A DNA stretch of 44,891 bases from positions 1 to 44,891 of the IMG/VR virus record IMGVR_UViG_3300049847_000561. One strand, written 5' to 3'. The notes beneath the pieces are model-generated. The model was not told the DNA's origin. It saw nothing but the letters and a program-made list of their open reading frames with translations, and did not search any database. Both the position numbers and the translations under genes were made by a program. The DNA comes from a virus. How positions within the stretch are numbered: position 1 is the first letter of the stretch; every line of letters begins with the position of its first letter. Of this stretch, positions 16,430 through 23,244 are shown piece after piece.

Positions 16430-16921
16430 TTAAGCCGCGGCAACTACGCCGGGTTTTTCCAGCATCACACCGTTGTAGAGCTCATGGACGATCTTCACCT
16501 TGATTGTCCGGCCTTGCAAGTGGCGCCAAGCGAACGGTTTGCCGGGGACATTCTCTCCAGTGGCATCGCGGTAGTCCTTCTGGCGGCGATTTTTTCCTTT
16601 CGAGTTATCAATGGTGCCTTGGGGGGTCAGGTCGATGAAGGCGCGATCAGTGAGAGTGACTTGCTGAGGCAGATCCATCGACTGTTGAAGGGAGGAAGGA
16701 ACTTGAACCAGCAGAGGAATAACCATGCTGGCCCAGGGATCTCCTGCACGCTCCCCCTTTCCGATGGTGCCGGATGCTGTGGTGATCTCTCCGATCAGCG
16801 CCAGATACATCCCGTTCGGATCTTCTGGATTCTCCGTGGGAAGAAGAGGCCGGCGTTCGTTTGCTTCTGTCTGCTCTGCGTCGAGGAATACTGCGGGGTC
16901 GAATTGCGATGGTGCGTTCAT
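16430..16921 (-). CDS. Conserved phage protein, possibly single-stranded-DNA-binding-like
   Basis: 163 residues, ATG after AAGGAG. The middle contains patterned strands (ASMVIPLLVQVP, TLTDRAFIDLTPQGTIDNSK) followed by GKNRRQKDYRDATGENVPGK and a final beta region (RTIKVKIVHELYNGVML). The strand order and the conserved Gly/Asn/Arg segment resemble small phage proteins near Sak4-type ATPases that may bind single-stranded DNA, but I cannot name a family with confidence. It lies between the recombination genes and the Acb2-like gene. The DNA-binding suggestion is an inference. Confidence 0.7.
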   Translation of the reverse strand: MNAPSQFDPAVFLDAEQTEANERRPLLPTENPEDPNGMYLALIGEITTASGTIGKGERAGDPWASMVIPLLVQVPSSLQQSMDLPQQVTLTDRAFIDLTPQGTIDNSKGKNRRQKDYRDATGENVPGKPFAWRHLQGRTIKVKIVHELYNGVMLEKPGVVAAA

Positions 16922-16974
16922 TTAATGCTCCTTAGTTAGAATGAGCAGATACGCCCTGCTCGTTGCGTTAGTGC

Positions 16975-17145
16975 TCAGTCACGTAGTACTTGAGGAATCT
17001 TAAACAATATCCATTCTTGTAACACATCGGTAGGATATAGATTTAAAGGCGTGTGATCTCGATCTGCTAGATTATGTATAGCTATACACAACGCTTCCAT
17101 AGATGCGGCAGATAACTCTACACGTTGAAGATGCGCGGTGGTCAT
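16975..17145 (-). CDS. Small hypothetical protein
   Basis: A 56-residue gene whose ATG overlaps the preceding stop as ATGA; GGAG lies about 11 bases upstream, longer than usual, so coupling may help initiation. The sequence is mixed helix (ELSAASMEALCIAIHNLADR) with no known motif. The following 53 bases before the next gene contain only its ribosome site. Real gene status rests on the overlap and the uninterrupted frame. Confidence 0.55.
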   Translation of the reverse strand: MTTAHLQRVELSAASMEALCIAIHNLADRDHTPLNLYPTDVLQEWILFKIPQVLRD

Positions 17146-17321
17146 AGATAATGCGTCTCCTTTCCAACTAGTTTGATGATGGCTTCATGAGTGAGGAAGC
17201 CCTTCGCATCTAATGCCTGGATGTGATAACAGATTACTTCCACGGCGGCTTTCTGTGTCATATCGACAGGGAGTGGCATGCGGATAGAGAGGTGGAGGGT
17301 TGTGCGCTGCTTTCTAGACAT
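17142..17321 (-). CDS. Small hypothetical protein
   Basis: 59 residues from ATG 17321, with GGAG eight bases upstream. It begins with a basic stretch (MSRKQRTTLHLSIRMPLPVD), followed by an amphipathic helix and a short Lys-rich end. The start lies within the last codons of the preceding gene and the stop overlaps the next start (ATGA). No known family is seen; the basic N-terminus could bind nucleic acid, but this is speculation. Confidence 0.6.
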   Translation of the reverse strand: MSRKQRTTLHLSIRMPLPVDMTQKAAVEVICYHIQALDAKGFLTHEAIIKLVGKETHYL

Positions 17322-17526
17322 TACGTTTCTCCACGGCTGGCTTACACCAGCAATCTGTCGACAAGTGATGAATACCGAGTCGCCTGCACTCTACATGTGC
17401 CCCGGCAATCGCTGCGCCTTTGCTGTTCCATGCAGCAGCTATTACTTCTCCATTAATTCTAATTTTCCACGCTTCTCCTGAAAGCACAAACACTTCAACG
17501 GGAGAAGTATAATCCTCAATCTTCAT
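17314..17526 (-). CDS. Small hypothetical protein
   Basis: 70 residues from ATG 17526, chosen because AAGGAG sits just upstream and ATG overlaps the preceding stop (ATGA). The first half is beta-like (VEVFVLSGEAWKIRINGEVI) followed by a Gly/Ala-rich helix. Three cysteines and two histidines (HVECRRLGIHHLSTDCWCK) in the C-terminal half could bind a metal, though spacing does not match a standard zinc finger. It overlaps the next gene by 8 bases. The family is unknown. Confidence 0.65.
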   Translation of the reverse strand: MKIEDYTSPVEVFVLSGEAWKIRINGEVIAAAWNSKGAAIAGAHVECRRLGIHHLSTDCWCKPAVEKRNV

Positions 17527-17735
17527 GGCAGCTCCTTCGCAATCCATTCCTTCGTACTGTCATTGAAGAGCCAAGAGATGTCAAGATAATCTAACTTCCC
17601 TGCCTCTGGTGCGCGGATGGAGAGGATCTCTGTTTCACTTGGCTGGTGAATATAAGATACTTCTACTTTTATTTCTTGCTCAACCCCTGCGATGGAGAGA
17701 AGGAGACCCATGCCGTGCTTCTGAATGATGCTCAT
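17523..17735 (-). CDS. Small hypothetical protein
   Basis: 70 residues, flanked by ATGA overlaps with the AAA ATPase gene upstream and the next small gene. The sequence has two halves: a beta-rich start (LLLSIAGVEQEIKVEVSYIH) and an acidic C-terminus (YLDISWLFNDSTKEW). It has no cysteine cluster or enzyme motif. Position directly after the recombination ATPase suggests an accessory role, but nothing in the sequence proves it. Confidence 0.65.
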   Translation of the reverse strand: MSIIQKHGMGLLLSIAGVEQEIKVEVSYIHQPSETEILSIRAPEAGKLDYLDISWLFNDSTKEWIAKELP

Positions 17736-18607
17736 TTCCCGCCTCCCCGCTTCACCCAGGTGTCGAAGATGGGGGCGAAACTCGGATTAATTTTGCTGCG
17801 GTAGCCGAGAGATCGCGTCTTGGTATCCACGCCGAAAGCTGCCGTGTCCCAAGTGAAGGTGCTGCCTTCCCTCACGGCGTAGATCACGTCGGAGAAGAGG
17901 GTGGGGATCTCAGTCGCCAGCGCACGACCAATTGACTTAATCATGATCTTAGTAGTCTGGGTGATCTGATCTGTCTCTCGATCTACATGCGCAGTGATGA
18001 TGACCGGGCATTCCATTCCCTGGGTGCAGAGGCGTAGAAAGTTCATCAGATTATTCTGCGCGATGCCGTAGTCAGGGAGAGACGCTGTTGGCTTGCTCCC
18101 CACTACCATCTTCATAGCAGCATTGGAGAGTTCAGTCAGGGAGTCAATCACAAAGACTCGATTCGCGGGGAATTTGTCCACGCTGCCGAGATCCTTCCCA
18201 GTCCTATCATCTACGAATTTTCCGCAGGTTTGCAGGATTTTCCAGAACGCGTTGGACTCCCCACCGCGAGCGCCATCTTGCATCTTGGTGACGGCTTCGT
18301 AGGATAGCTTCCCGACATTATCTGCTGTCCGCATAAGTGCGTCGAGGGAGATGGGCTTGGTGACTTGCTGATGCCAGTAGACGCAGGGCGGCGGCTCCTT
18401 TCCTTTATCCCGGAAGTATCCGAGGAAGGTTTCTGTGGAATTCTCTGTAAAAAGAACTGCCATTTCGAATTTATTCTCTTCACACCAGTCGGCTAAGGTG
18501 CCGAGAGAATAGGTCTTTCCTGTGCCGCCTAAGCCCATCAAGATAATCTTCGGCCCGACAAGTCCGCGGATATCTGTCTCTGGCTTAATTGCTGTTATCT
18601 GATTCAT
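17732..18607 (-). CDS. AAA_24/Sak4-like recombination ATPase
   Basis: 291 residues with a RecA-type core. Walker A is GLGGTGKT (25-32) and Walker B is RVFVIDS (150-156). Downstream are a conserved Gln/Asn-rich loop (IAQNNLMNFLRL) and PVIITAHVDRET, where the His resembles the sensor position of RecA-like enzymes. Phage Sak4 and AAA_24 proteins are shortened Rad51/RecA relatives that promote strand annealing with an SSB partner. Here the gene shares an operon with a Cas4-like nuclease and a protein with an SSB-like tip, forming a plausible recombination set. Start ATG follows AAGGAG. ATPase assignment is firm; annealing function is inferred. Confidence 0.82.
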   Translation of the reverse strand: MNQITAIKPETDIRGLVGPKIILMGLGGTGKTYSLGTLADWCEENKFEMAVLFTENSTETFLGYFRDKGKEPPPCVYWHQQVTKPISLDALMRTADNVGKLSYEAVTKMQDGARGGESNAFWKILQTCGKFVDDRTGKDLGSVDKFPANRVFVIDSLTELSNAAMKMVVGSKPTASLPDYGIAQNNLMNFLRLCTQGMECPVIITAHVDRETDQITQTTKIMIKSIGRALATEIPTLFSDVIYAVREGSTFTWDTAAFGVDTKTRSLGYRSKINPSFAPIFDTWVKRGGGK

Positions 18608-18611
18608 GCTA

Positions 18612-18785
18612 CTACTCCTTATCTCTGTGATACACTGTGAGGAAATCTAATCTGGTTTGGTCGTAGTCCTTCCACTCACTCATTCCCGCTGCGTGGAGAA
18701 AGGCGAGGAATGCCTCGGCTTCACGGAGACGGAAGTAATCTATGCGCGACACCATGATGTGAGTTGGTTGAAGCTCTTCGCTCAT
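18612..18785 (-). CDS. Small hypothetical protein
   Basis: A 57-residue gene. Its ATG overlaps the stop of a 22-codon frame as ATGA, and its last codons (AAGGAG-TAG) contain the ribosome site of the ATPase gene, so translation of the two is probably linked. The protein is helical, with Arg/Glu-rich segments (IDYFRLREAEAFLAFLHAAG) and an acidic-basic end. No known family is seen. Confidence 0.65.
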   Translation of the reverse strand: MSEELQPTHIMVSRIDYFRLREAEAFLAFLHAAGMSEWKDYDQTRLDFLTVYHRDKE

Positions 18786-18850
18786 TCCCCACTCCCGAAG
18801 ATTGCTTCAATAGTTGCCTGACGTTTCGCTTCTGCTTCAATTAATCTCAT
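18782..18850 (-). CDS. 22-residue micro-ORF in an ATGA-ATGA chain
   Basis: A 22-codon frame (MRLIEAEAKRQATIEAIFGS then GE). Its ATG overlaps the preceding gene's stop and its own TGA overlaps the following ATG, and AAAGGA lies seven bases before the start. The peptide is one amphipathic helix. It may be a real micro-protein or simply a coupling leader that carries ribosomes to the next gene. Confidence 0.45.
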   Translation of the reverse strand: MRLIEAEAKRQATIEAIFGSGE

Positions 18851-19194
18851 CTGTATTCCTTTCTTGACAGTTCAGTGGACAGTTCGTAGGTTAATAGGTC
18901 GTTATCGGCATAGCACAGGTATTCGGTGGGCACTAAAACTCCTCCATTATGCTGTTCACACCCGATGACTTCAACTTTCCATTTAGCAACCGGCAAGGGG
19001 GAGTAATCGAAATGATATTCATTTCTTCCTTCTGCCCAAATCCTCCCGCAAGTATCGCAGAAGTAGGCCAGGTGGGGCCAATGAGCTGAGTAGGACTGTC
19101 CTCCCTCGGAATACCCACAGGCATGAAAAGTGAGCTGTCCCAGGGGAAGAGCATCAAGGTAATATGTTCGGGTGATGAGTCCATTGAGGATCAT
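18847..19194 (-). CDS. Hypothetical protein with CxxC motif
   Basis: 115 residues, coupled by ATGA overlaps at both ends. Residues 40-60 contain a CDTCGR motif, and other cysteines and histidines are scattered around it (HACGYSEGGQ, EVIGCEQHNGG), so a zinc site is plausible. The rest is beta-rich with many aromatic residues. I recognise no family. It lies between the Cas4-like nuclease side of the operon and the Sak4-like ATPase. Confidence 0.65.
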   Translation of the reverse strand: MILNGLITRTYYLDALPLGQLTFHACGYSEGGQSYSAHWPHLAYFCDTCGRIWAEGRNEYHFDYSPLPVAKWKVEVIGCEQHNGGVLVPTEYLCYADNDLLTYELSTELSRKEYR

Positions 19195-19403
19195 TCTGTA
19201 ATGGTAGGAACTTTTACGGAATAGATGCGAGCATTTTTTACTCCAATCCAGTCTTGTAAACGTCCGAAGAGCTTTTCTTTATCGTAGTCTCCTGGGCCAG
19301 CAAACCAGACTCCATTTGAGTAGCTAATGATGCTGATATGGAATAAGCACTCCGTCGGAGGTGTTTCGTAAGAGGTGAGTTCTCCTGCATCAGTGATTTT
19401 CAT
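19191..19403 (-). CDS. Small hypothetical protein
   Basis: 70 residues from ATG 19403, chosen because GGAGG precedes it and the ATG overlaps the nuclease gene's stop (ATGA); a longer frame from 19445 lacks this. The sequence forms alternating strands (CLFHISIISYSNGVWFAGPG) and a helix (EKLFGRLQDWIGVK), compatible with a small alpha/beta domain. No motif identifies a function. It is translated between the Cas4-like nuclease and the CxxC protein. Confidence 0.65.
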   Translation of the reverse strand: MKITDAGELTSYETPPTECLFHISIISYSNGVWFAGPGDYDKEKLFGRLQDWIGVKNARIYSVKVPTITE

Positions 19404-20314
19404 TCTTCCTCCACTAGTTTTTCCGTGCGTTCTACTGGATCCCATCTCCGGCGCTCGAAGCGAGAGGAAAGAAGGGACTGTGGATCGCGCATCTGGCAGA
19501 CATCGCGGAAAGTGCAGCCGCCGAATTCTGTGCAGGCGTGATCGAGGTTATAATCGAAATAGCCGGACTCCCAACACTGGATCATTCGCTGGATATCTCG
19601 GCGAGTCTGCTCCAGCCACCGATCAATCTGCCAGCTTGGACGGTAGGTGATTGCTTGCTGCGTATCATACTTAGTCTTAAGAATAGACACTCCCCGAATT
19701 AAAAAACCATTCAGCTCGATCCCCGCTTGCAGTGCACCCCAGACATACCCTGTGAACTGGGAACGGAGCTGCCACTGGTTGCTCCAGGAAGCTCCGAGGG
19801 AGGAAGTGGTCTTATCATCCTCCCCGAGCTTCATCCCTTCGAAATCGCAAAGCATATCCATGCGTCCAGAATAGAGAAGGGGATCGCCGGAGACTGGATG
19901 GGGGATGCCCAGGGGCTCGAGAAAGGAGAACTCAATCCCCCTCTTCCCGCCGGGGAGGGTCATGGGAATAGCCGCGTCGCTGCCGAGGGGGTAGGAGGAG
20001 AAATAGAATTCTAATGCTCCCGCAGTGCGAGTGGGAGACTTGGCAGAATCTGAAGGACATTGGAAATCCCCGTAGGATTCAAGTAGAGCGGAAATACCGT
20101 CAGCTACTGCATCGTCGGGATGCTTTCCGTCGATGTAGAAAGAAGTCCTGGCGACTTCAAGGCCCTTGGCGTAGGCTGCTCCGGCGACGAGATGGACGGA
20201 CTCGGATTGGGGCTTCCAATGTTGAAGATACGCTAGCTCCGCCTTCCGGGGGCAGGAACGGAACGCGCCGAGAAGGGTGCTGTCGAGGACAGACGGGAAA
20301 GGAGGGCGGGTCAT
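19400..20314 (-). CDS. Cas4/RecB-like PD-(D/E)XK exonuclease
   Basis: 304 residues with the features of the Cas4/RecB nuclease family: an N-terminal Cys in FRSCPRKAELAY (Cys21), GRMD (Asp153), the core D-x-K in GEDDKTTS (Asp166, Lys168), QFTGY (Gln186, Tyr190), and a C-terminal CTEFGGCTFRDVC (Cys261, 267, 273). The four cysteines fit a 4Fe-4S site. Such enzymes resect DNA ends; in phages they pair with annealing proteins for recombination. Here the Sak4-like ATPase and the SSB-tip protein are in the same operon. It is not linked to any CRISPR genes. Nuclease family is confident; polarity and substrate are unknown. Confidence 0.87.
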   Translation of the reverse strand: MTRPPFPSVLDSTLLGAFRSCPRKAELAYLQHWKPQSESVHLVAGAAYAKGLEVARTSFYIDGKHPDDAVADGISALLESYGDFQCPSDSAKSPTRTAGALEFYFSSYPLGSDAAIPMTLPGGKRGIEFSFLEPLGIPHPVSGDPLLYSGRMDMLCDFEGMKLGEDDKTTSSLGASWSNQWQLRSQFTGYVWGALQAGIELNGFLIRGVSILKTKYDTQQAITYRPSWQIDRWLEQTRRDIQRMIQCWESGYFDYNLDHACTEFGGCTFRDVCQMRDPQSLLSSRFERRRWDPVERTEKLVEEE

Positions 20315-20323
20315 GAGGATTCC

Positions 20324-20650
20324 TTAGAAAGGAATTGAGTCGTCAAGACCGTGAGCAGGCGTCGTTTCGTCGTCCTGCTTCGGCGCCGGAAGAGCTAGAA
20401 GATTATCTGCTTTTTCTTGCAGTCCCTGCGCCTTCACCCACGCTTCTGCAAGGACTTTGTTCTTCTGGGCGATCAATGCCTGGGCAACTTTGTTCCGCAA
20501 GACTTCATTGCCGGGGGAGTTGACAGGGAGTTCCACCACTTCAATTGTGTGATAGCCATACTCTGTCATATCGCAGTTATGCGCAGAGAAATCAAATTTC
20601 TCTGAATACTTATTCCAACTTGCCACGACATAAACCTTAACTGTTTCCAT
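20324..20650 (-). CDS. SSB-tip protein (C-terminal DDSIPF), possible SSB
   Basis: 108 residues after a good AAGGAG site. The C-terminus ends DETTPAHGLDDSIPF, matching the acidic tip of bacterial SSB (DDDIPF), which docks ExoI, RecO, PriA and other repair proteins. Residues 1-50 are beta-like (VKVYVVASWNKYSEKFDFSA) and may form a small OB-like or alternative binding domain; 50-90 is a helical and Pro-rich linker. It may be a divergent single-stranded-DNA-binding protein partnered with the adjacent Cas4-like nuclease and the Sak4-like ATPase. The tip is plain in the sequence; the N-terminal fold is uncertain. Confidence 0.7.
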   Translation of the reverse strand: METVKVYVVASWNKYSEKFDFSAHNCDMTEYGYHTIEVVELPVNSPGNEVLRNKVAQALIAQKNKVLAEAWVKAQGLQEKADNLLALPAPKQDDETTPAHGLDDSIPF

Positions 20651-20686
20651 CTCAAGACTCCTTATCTCGCAGGGAAAGGCCCCTGT

Positions 20687-20989
20687 TTACCTGCCGCGAA
20701 GTGCGGCCCATACTCGTTTGAAGTAACTCCCGCGTTTGATTCTTATTTCTTCGTGTAAATCCAGTCTTCCTTGCGTATGAAGCATGTATTTGCACTCTGG
20801 ACAAGTCTCGTGCTGCCCAAACCATAGATTATGCTGTGTGCAGTAATTTCTAACTTGCGCCCGGACTTTTTTGTCTCTGGTAATTTCTTCCGGGGATAGC
20901 GGTTCGTCAGAAAGCTTCGCCATGTTATTCAGAATTGCTGTGCCGCGGCTTTTCCTGCGTTCGAGTTCCTGTTGGCGCATAATTTCCAT
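20687..20989 (-). CDS. Small zinc-finger-like protein
   Basis: 100 residues. The central part has a Cys/His cluster, NYCTQHNLWFGQHETCPECK, that could bind zinc, flanked by a basic helical N-terminus (QQELERRKSRG) and a basic C-terminus (RIKRGSYFKRVWAALRGR). Such small basic zinc proteins often bind nucleic acid. The start is uncertain: ATG 20989 has a poor ribosome site and ATG 20980 three codons later is possible. It lies between the SSB-tip gene and a Lys-rich small gene. Confidence 0.65.
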   Translation of the reverse strand: MEIMRQQELERRKSRGTAILNNMAKLSDEPLSPEEITRDKKVRAQVRNYCTQHNLWFGQHETCPECKYMLHTQGRLDLHEEIRIKRGSYFKRVWAALRGR

Positions 20990-21006
20990 TAATAGACTAT
21001 TATCTA

Positions 21007-21210
21007 TTATTCCTCCATATCGGCGAGCAGATCGTCCGCGTTGGGGATAGCCTTGCTTACTTTTTTCTTCGCTGCAGCAGAAGATGATGCTGCCATTAGT
21101 CGCCCCTGGCGGAGATGAATGACGGCTTGCCGCATCTCCTCCTTCGTGATTGTCTTGTCTGCGATCTTCATTCGCCAGAGTTCAACCTGTGATGCAAGTT
21201 CCGGGGTCAT
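21007..21210 (-). CDS. Small helical protein with acidic tail
   Basis: 67 residues, coupled by ATGA overlap to the gene upstream. It is nearly all helix: a mixed N-terminus (LASQVELWRMKIADKTITKE), a basic middle (RQAVIHLRQGRLMAA), a Ser/Ala/Lys linker and an acidic end (DDLLADMEE). No domain is recognised. A linker followed by a short acidic tail suggests protein-protein docking. Confidence 0.65.
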   Translation of the reverse strand: MTPELASQVELWRMKIADKTITKEEMRQAVIHLRQGRLMAASSSAAAKKKVSKAIPNADDLLADMEE

Positions 21211-21455
21211 GAGGGGATCTCCACTACGTCAAGTCCTTCCTCTATATTAAAGACGAATTCTTTAACACTTTCCAAAGAAAAATTACTTTCAGTTACACAA
21301 TTCTTATAGTCTTCAGGCCATTCTGCAAAATTCTCCCAGAAACCTGAGAATAAAGAATGAAGACCAATCGCTTCTTTCCAACTTTCTGCGGTGACGATTT
21401 CAATCTTTAACTCATTAGTGTGCATATTATAATGCCCTACTGCGAATCTAGCCAT
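21207..21455 (-). CDS. Small hypothetical protein
   Basis: 82 residues. It begins with a beta strand (RFAVGHYNMHTNELKIEIV), continues through SWKEAIGLHSLFSGF and an acidic, Asn/Glu-rich C-terminal half. The start overlaps the preceding gene by 8 bases and the stop overlaps the next ATG. It resembles small phage proteins with a single alpha/beta fold, but I cannot assign a family or function. Confidence 0.6.
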   Translation of the reverse strand: MARFAVGHYNMHTNELKIEIVTAESWKEAIGLHSLFSGFWENFAEWPEDYKNCVTESNFSLESVKEFVFNIEEGLDVVEIPS

Positions 21456-21735
21456 TGGGGATTTCTCCTTTCAGTGTTTTTTCAAGAATAGCGAGAGTTT
21501 CCGGGGAAGCTCGTACCACACAGGAGCCGGGGTCGGTTCCTGCCCAGGGAGCTAGGTCAAGAAGCTTATGGTCAAAGAATTCTCGGATCAGACGAGTGAA
21601 GAATCCTTGGTAGGCGCCGTAGGGAACCTTGCCTTCCGCCGGGGAGAAGAGAAAGAGAGTTGCCTTGGCCATTACATCCTCTGGGATATACGTGGTGAGG
21701 GGAACAGTAGGGATGATATTCCGGCGCTTGGTCAT
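21448..21735 (-). CDS. Small hypothetical protein
   Basis: 95 residues, coupled to the gene upstream by ATGA. A basic start (MTKRRNIIPTVPLTTYIPED) is followed by PEDVMAKATLFLFSPAEGKV and a helix QGFFTRLIREFFDHKLLDL. The region IPEDVMAKATLFLFSP suggests a ribbon-helix or beta-helix unit as in small DNA-binding regulators, but spacing is not decisive. No catalytic motif is seen. Function unknown. Confidence 0.6.
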   Translation of the reverse strand: MTKRRNIIPTVPLTTYIPEDVMAKATLFLFSPAEGKVPYGAYQGFFTRLIREFFDHKLLDLAPWAGTDPGSCVVRASPETLAILEKTLKGEIPNG

Positions 21736-21911
21736 TCTTCCTCCCAGTCGATCTCTTCGAAGTCTTCGTGGCCGTAGGCGGCTTGGCCTTCCCAGCTGTT
21801 TTCAAGTAAGAACACACTGAATAAATGGGCGAGAATGTCTTCATGCTCTCCGTCGAAGGAAGCAGAGTGCCATTCGACAGAATCTGTGGGCCTGACGCGG
21901 AAGGAGATCAT
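21732..21911 (-). CDS. Small acidic hypothetical protein
   Basis: 59 residues from ATG 21911, chosen because the ATG overlaps the preceding stop (ATGA) and AGGA lies nine bases upstream; a longer frame from 21950 lies inside the neighbour. The protein has a beta-like start (ISFRVRPTDSVEWHSASFDG), a hydrophobic helix (ILAHLFSVFLLE) and a very acidic tail (HEDFEEIDWEEE). The tail could mimic DNA or bind a basic partner; this is inference only. Confidence 0.6.
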   Translation of the reverse strand: MISFRVRPTDSVEWHSASFDGEHEDILAHLFSVFLLENSWEGQAAYGHEDFEEIDWEEE

Positions 21912-22396
21912 AGGCGGATGTCCTGTAATTGGGCGGAGAGAGACTCGCATTCTGCTTCGACATAGGGAAGCTCTCGGACTATGTCGTCTGGATGATTTGG
22001 CCAGCGAGGGTCGGTTGCTATCTTCCCATCTCCTGCGTGCGTACAGTCAAATCCGAACCACCAGAGATCGGATTCTACGGGATACTTTCCGTTTCCATTA
22101 GAATAAGTGAGTCCTCCGTGGACATCTATCAGGATGTCGAGAGAACGGCGGAGCTTGTTTTCTGCGTCAGAGCGGCAAAAAGCGGTTATGGTGAGCATTG
22201 GAGATTTCTTTCCGATAGTGAAGCGGTCTACTTGACTCTGCTTAATGAAATTGACAGAATCGAAATAGCCTATTCCGTAGCAGAGGTGGGCGGAAGGAAC
22301 TCCGACGTAGCCACAACGATACTCTCCGTCTATGATAACCGCGACTGCGCGGAGATCTGTTGCAGTGATCCAGTCTTTCTCGACGATGAAACTCAT
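21908..22396 (-). CDS. Conserved phage hypothetical protein
   Basis: 162 residues, with ATGA overlaps at both ends. It has a mixed alpha/beta pattern and the motif WWFGFDCTHAGDGK (about 112-125), found in a widespread but uncharacterised phage protein family. An earlier GYVGVPSAHLCYG also recurs in that group. The motif residues Asp, Cys, His and Asp could be catalytic or metal-binding, but no function has been established to my knowledge. It lies in the middle of the early operon. Confidence 0.7.
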   Translation of the reverse strand: MSFIVEKDWITATDLRAVAVIIDGEYRCGYVGVPSAHLCYGIGYFDSVNFIKQSQVDRFTIGKKSPMLTITAFCRSDAENKLRRSLDILIDVHGGLTYSNGNGKYPVESDLWWFGFDCTHAGDGKIATDPRWPNHPDDIVRELPYVEAECESLSAQLQDIRL

Positions 22397-22974
22397 TCTT
22401 CTTCCTTTCCAAGTTCTGCGCGCAGGGCGATCTTACAATCTCTTCCCATCACCGGGAGGATGTTGACACCCTTGGGGAGGTGGAGAAGCTGTTCAGGGGT
22501 GCTATCTATCTGTGCAAACATGGTGTCTTCGATTAGTTCTACCCTGACAATTCCTCCGTGGGCGAGATGGACAGATACTTCCACCGCCGGGGATTGAACG
22601 GCGAGGCAGTCTAGCTGAACCGGGATGAAGAGAACACGCTTCTCATGCCAGGATTCCGGAGAAGCTATCTCATGCCGCGGGGCAATCCACCAGTCGCCAG
22701 ATACGCGTTCGACTTCCATGACGGAGATGGGAGCGGGTTCGGCGATTAGTTTCCGGGTGCCGGACTCGTGGATATGCACCCATTCTCCGAAGTTGCCGAG
22801 GAGGGTTCCCGTTTCTTCGTGGACCACGACAACTCCGCGGGTGCGCTTCCAGTTGTCCGGGGATGTGTAATAAGAAGAGGCTTCGGGAGATGGGGCCTTC
22901 TTTGCCGGGGCCTTAGCTTGCTTGATGCTGGCAATGGCGGAAGAAATAAGATCTTCTACTTCGGGATCGAACAT
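22393..22974 (-). CDS. Conserved hypothetical protein
   Basis: 193 residues from ATG 22974, chosen for its AAGGAG at eight-base spacing; a longer frame from 23022 would start in the upstream leader. The first 60 residues are helical and Lys/Pro/Ala-rich (a flexible linker), then a beta-rich domain begins with TRGVVVVHEETGTLLGNFGE, with repeated short strands up to the Glu-rich tail. It could be a binding domain, but I do not recognise it. It is the first gene after the structured RNA block, so its translation may be controlled by that leader. Confidence 0.65.
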   Translation of the reverse strand: MFDPEVEDLISSAIASIKQAKAPAKKAPSPEASSYYTSPDNWKRTRGVVVVHEETGTLLGNFGEWVHIHESGTRKLIAEPAPISVMEVERVSGDWWIAPRHEIASPESWHEKRVLFIPVQLDCLAVQSPAVEVSVHLAHGGIVRVELIEDTMFAQIDSTPEQLLHLPKGVNILPVMGRDCKIALRAELGKEEE

Positions 22975-23077
22975 GGCGAGACTCCTTGGAGTGTTGATGT
23001 TTATTATGCGGGGATAATGCACATTAATTTGACAATCCGCACATTATTTAGTTCCCCACTACTGCAATCCAATTATC
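22975..23077 (-). promoter_or_regulatory. Leader of the 22393 gene with shared TAATTNGACAATCCG motif
   Basis: No gene fits here. Next to the ribosome site lie GGGGATAAT (23011-23019) and TAATTTGACAATCCG (23025-23039), read on the plus strand. A 14-of-15 match to the second motif and the same GGGGATAAT occur in the perfect hairpin at 24676-24725. A shared operator or processing site is possible; the sequence alone does not decide. Confidence 0.35.
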
Positions 23078-23244
23078 GAGACTCAGAACCGAGGCGGCGG
23101 ATGGAGCGTTTTGGCTGCTCTAACGAAGGGTGGCCTTTCCCTTCCATCCGCCTCTCAAGCCGCCCCTGGCGGAAGGACAAAGGCGGAGTCTCACGTCTTC
23201 CTTTGTCTACTCAGGGACTCGGGAAAGGCTTTACGCGTTTTCCC
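23078..23244 (-). ncRNA. Candidate structured RNA: hairpins, three-way junction, possible pseudoknot
   Basis: About 165 nt, mostly intergenic, can fold densely. A long stem joins 23091-23105 with 23143-23154 (12 pairs, one 3-nt bulge). Inside are hairpins GAGC/GCTC (23104-23107 with 23117-23120) and AAGGG/CCCTT (23126-23130 with 23139-23143), making a three-way junction. Next to it are CCGCC/GGCGG (23160-23172), GACAAAGG/CCTTTGTC (23176-23207) and GGGAAA/TTTCCC (23221-23244). GAGACTC (23078-23084) can pair with GAGTCTC (23186-23192), which lies in the loop of a hairpin: a pseudoknot. It follows an HNH endonuclease, so an intron core or a control element is possible. No RNA family is recognised. 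Confidence 0.5.

Noticed and set aside
19400-20314. A CRISPR-Cas locus because of the Cas4-like gene
   Set aside because: No spaced direct repeats or other cas genes are present; phage Cas4-like nucleases usually serve recombination.
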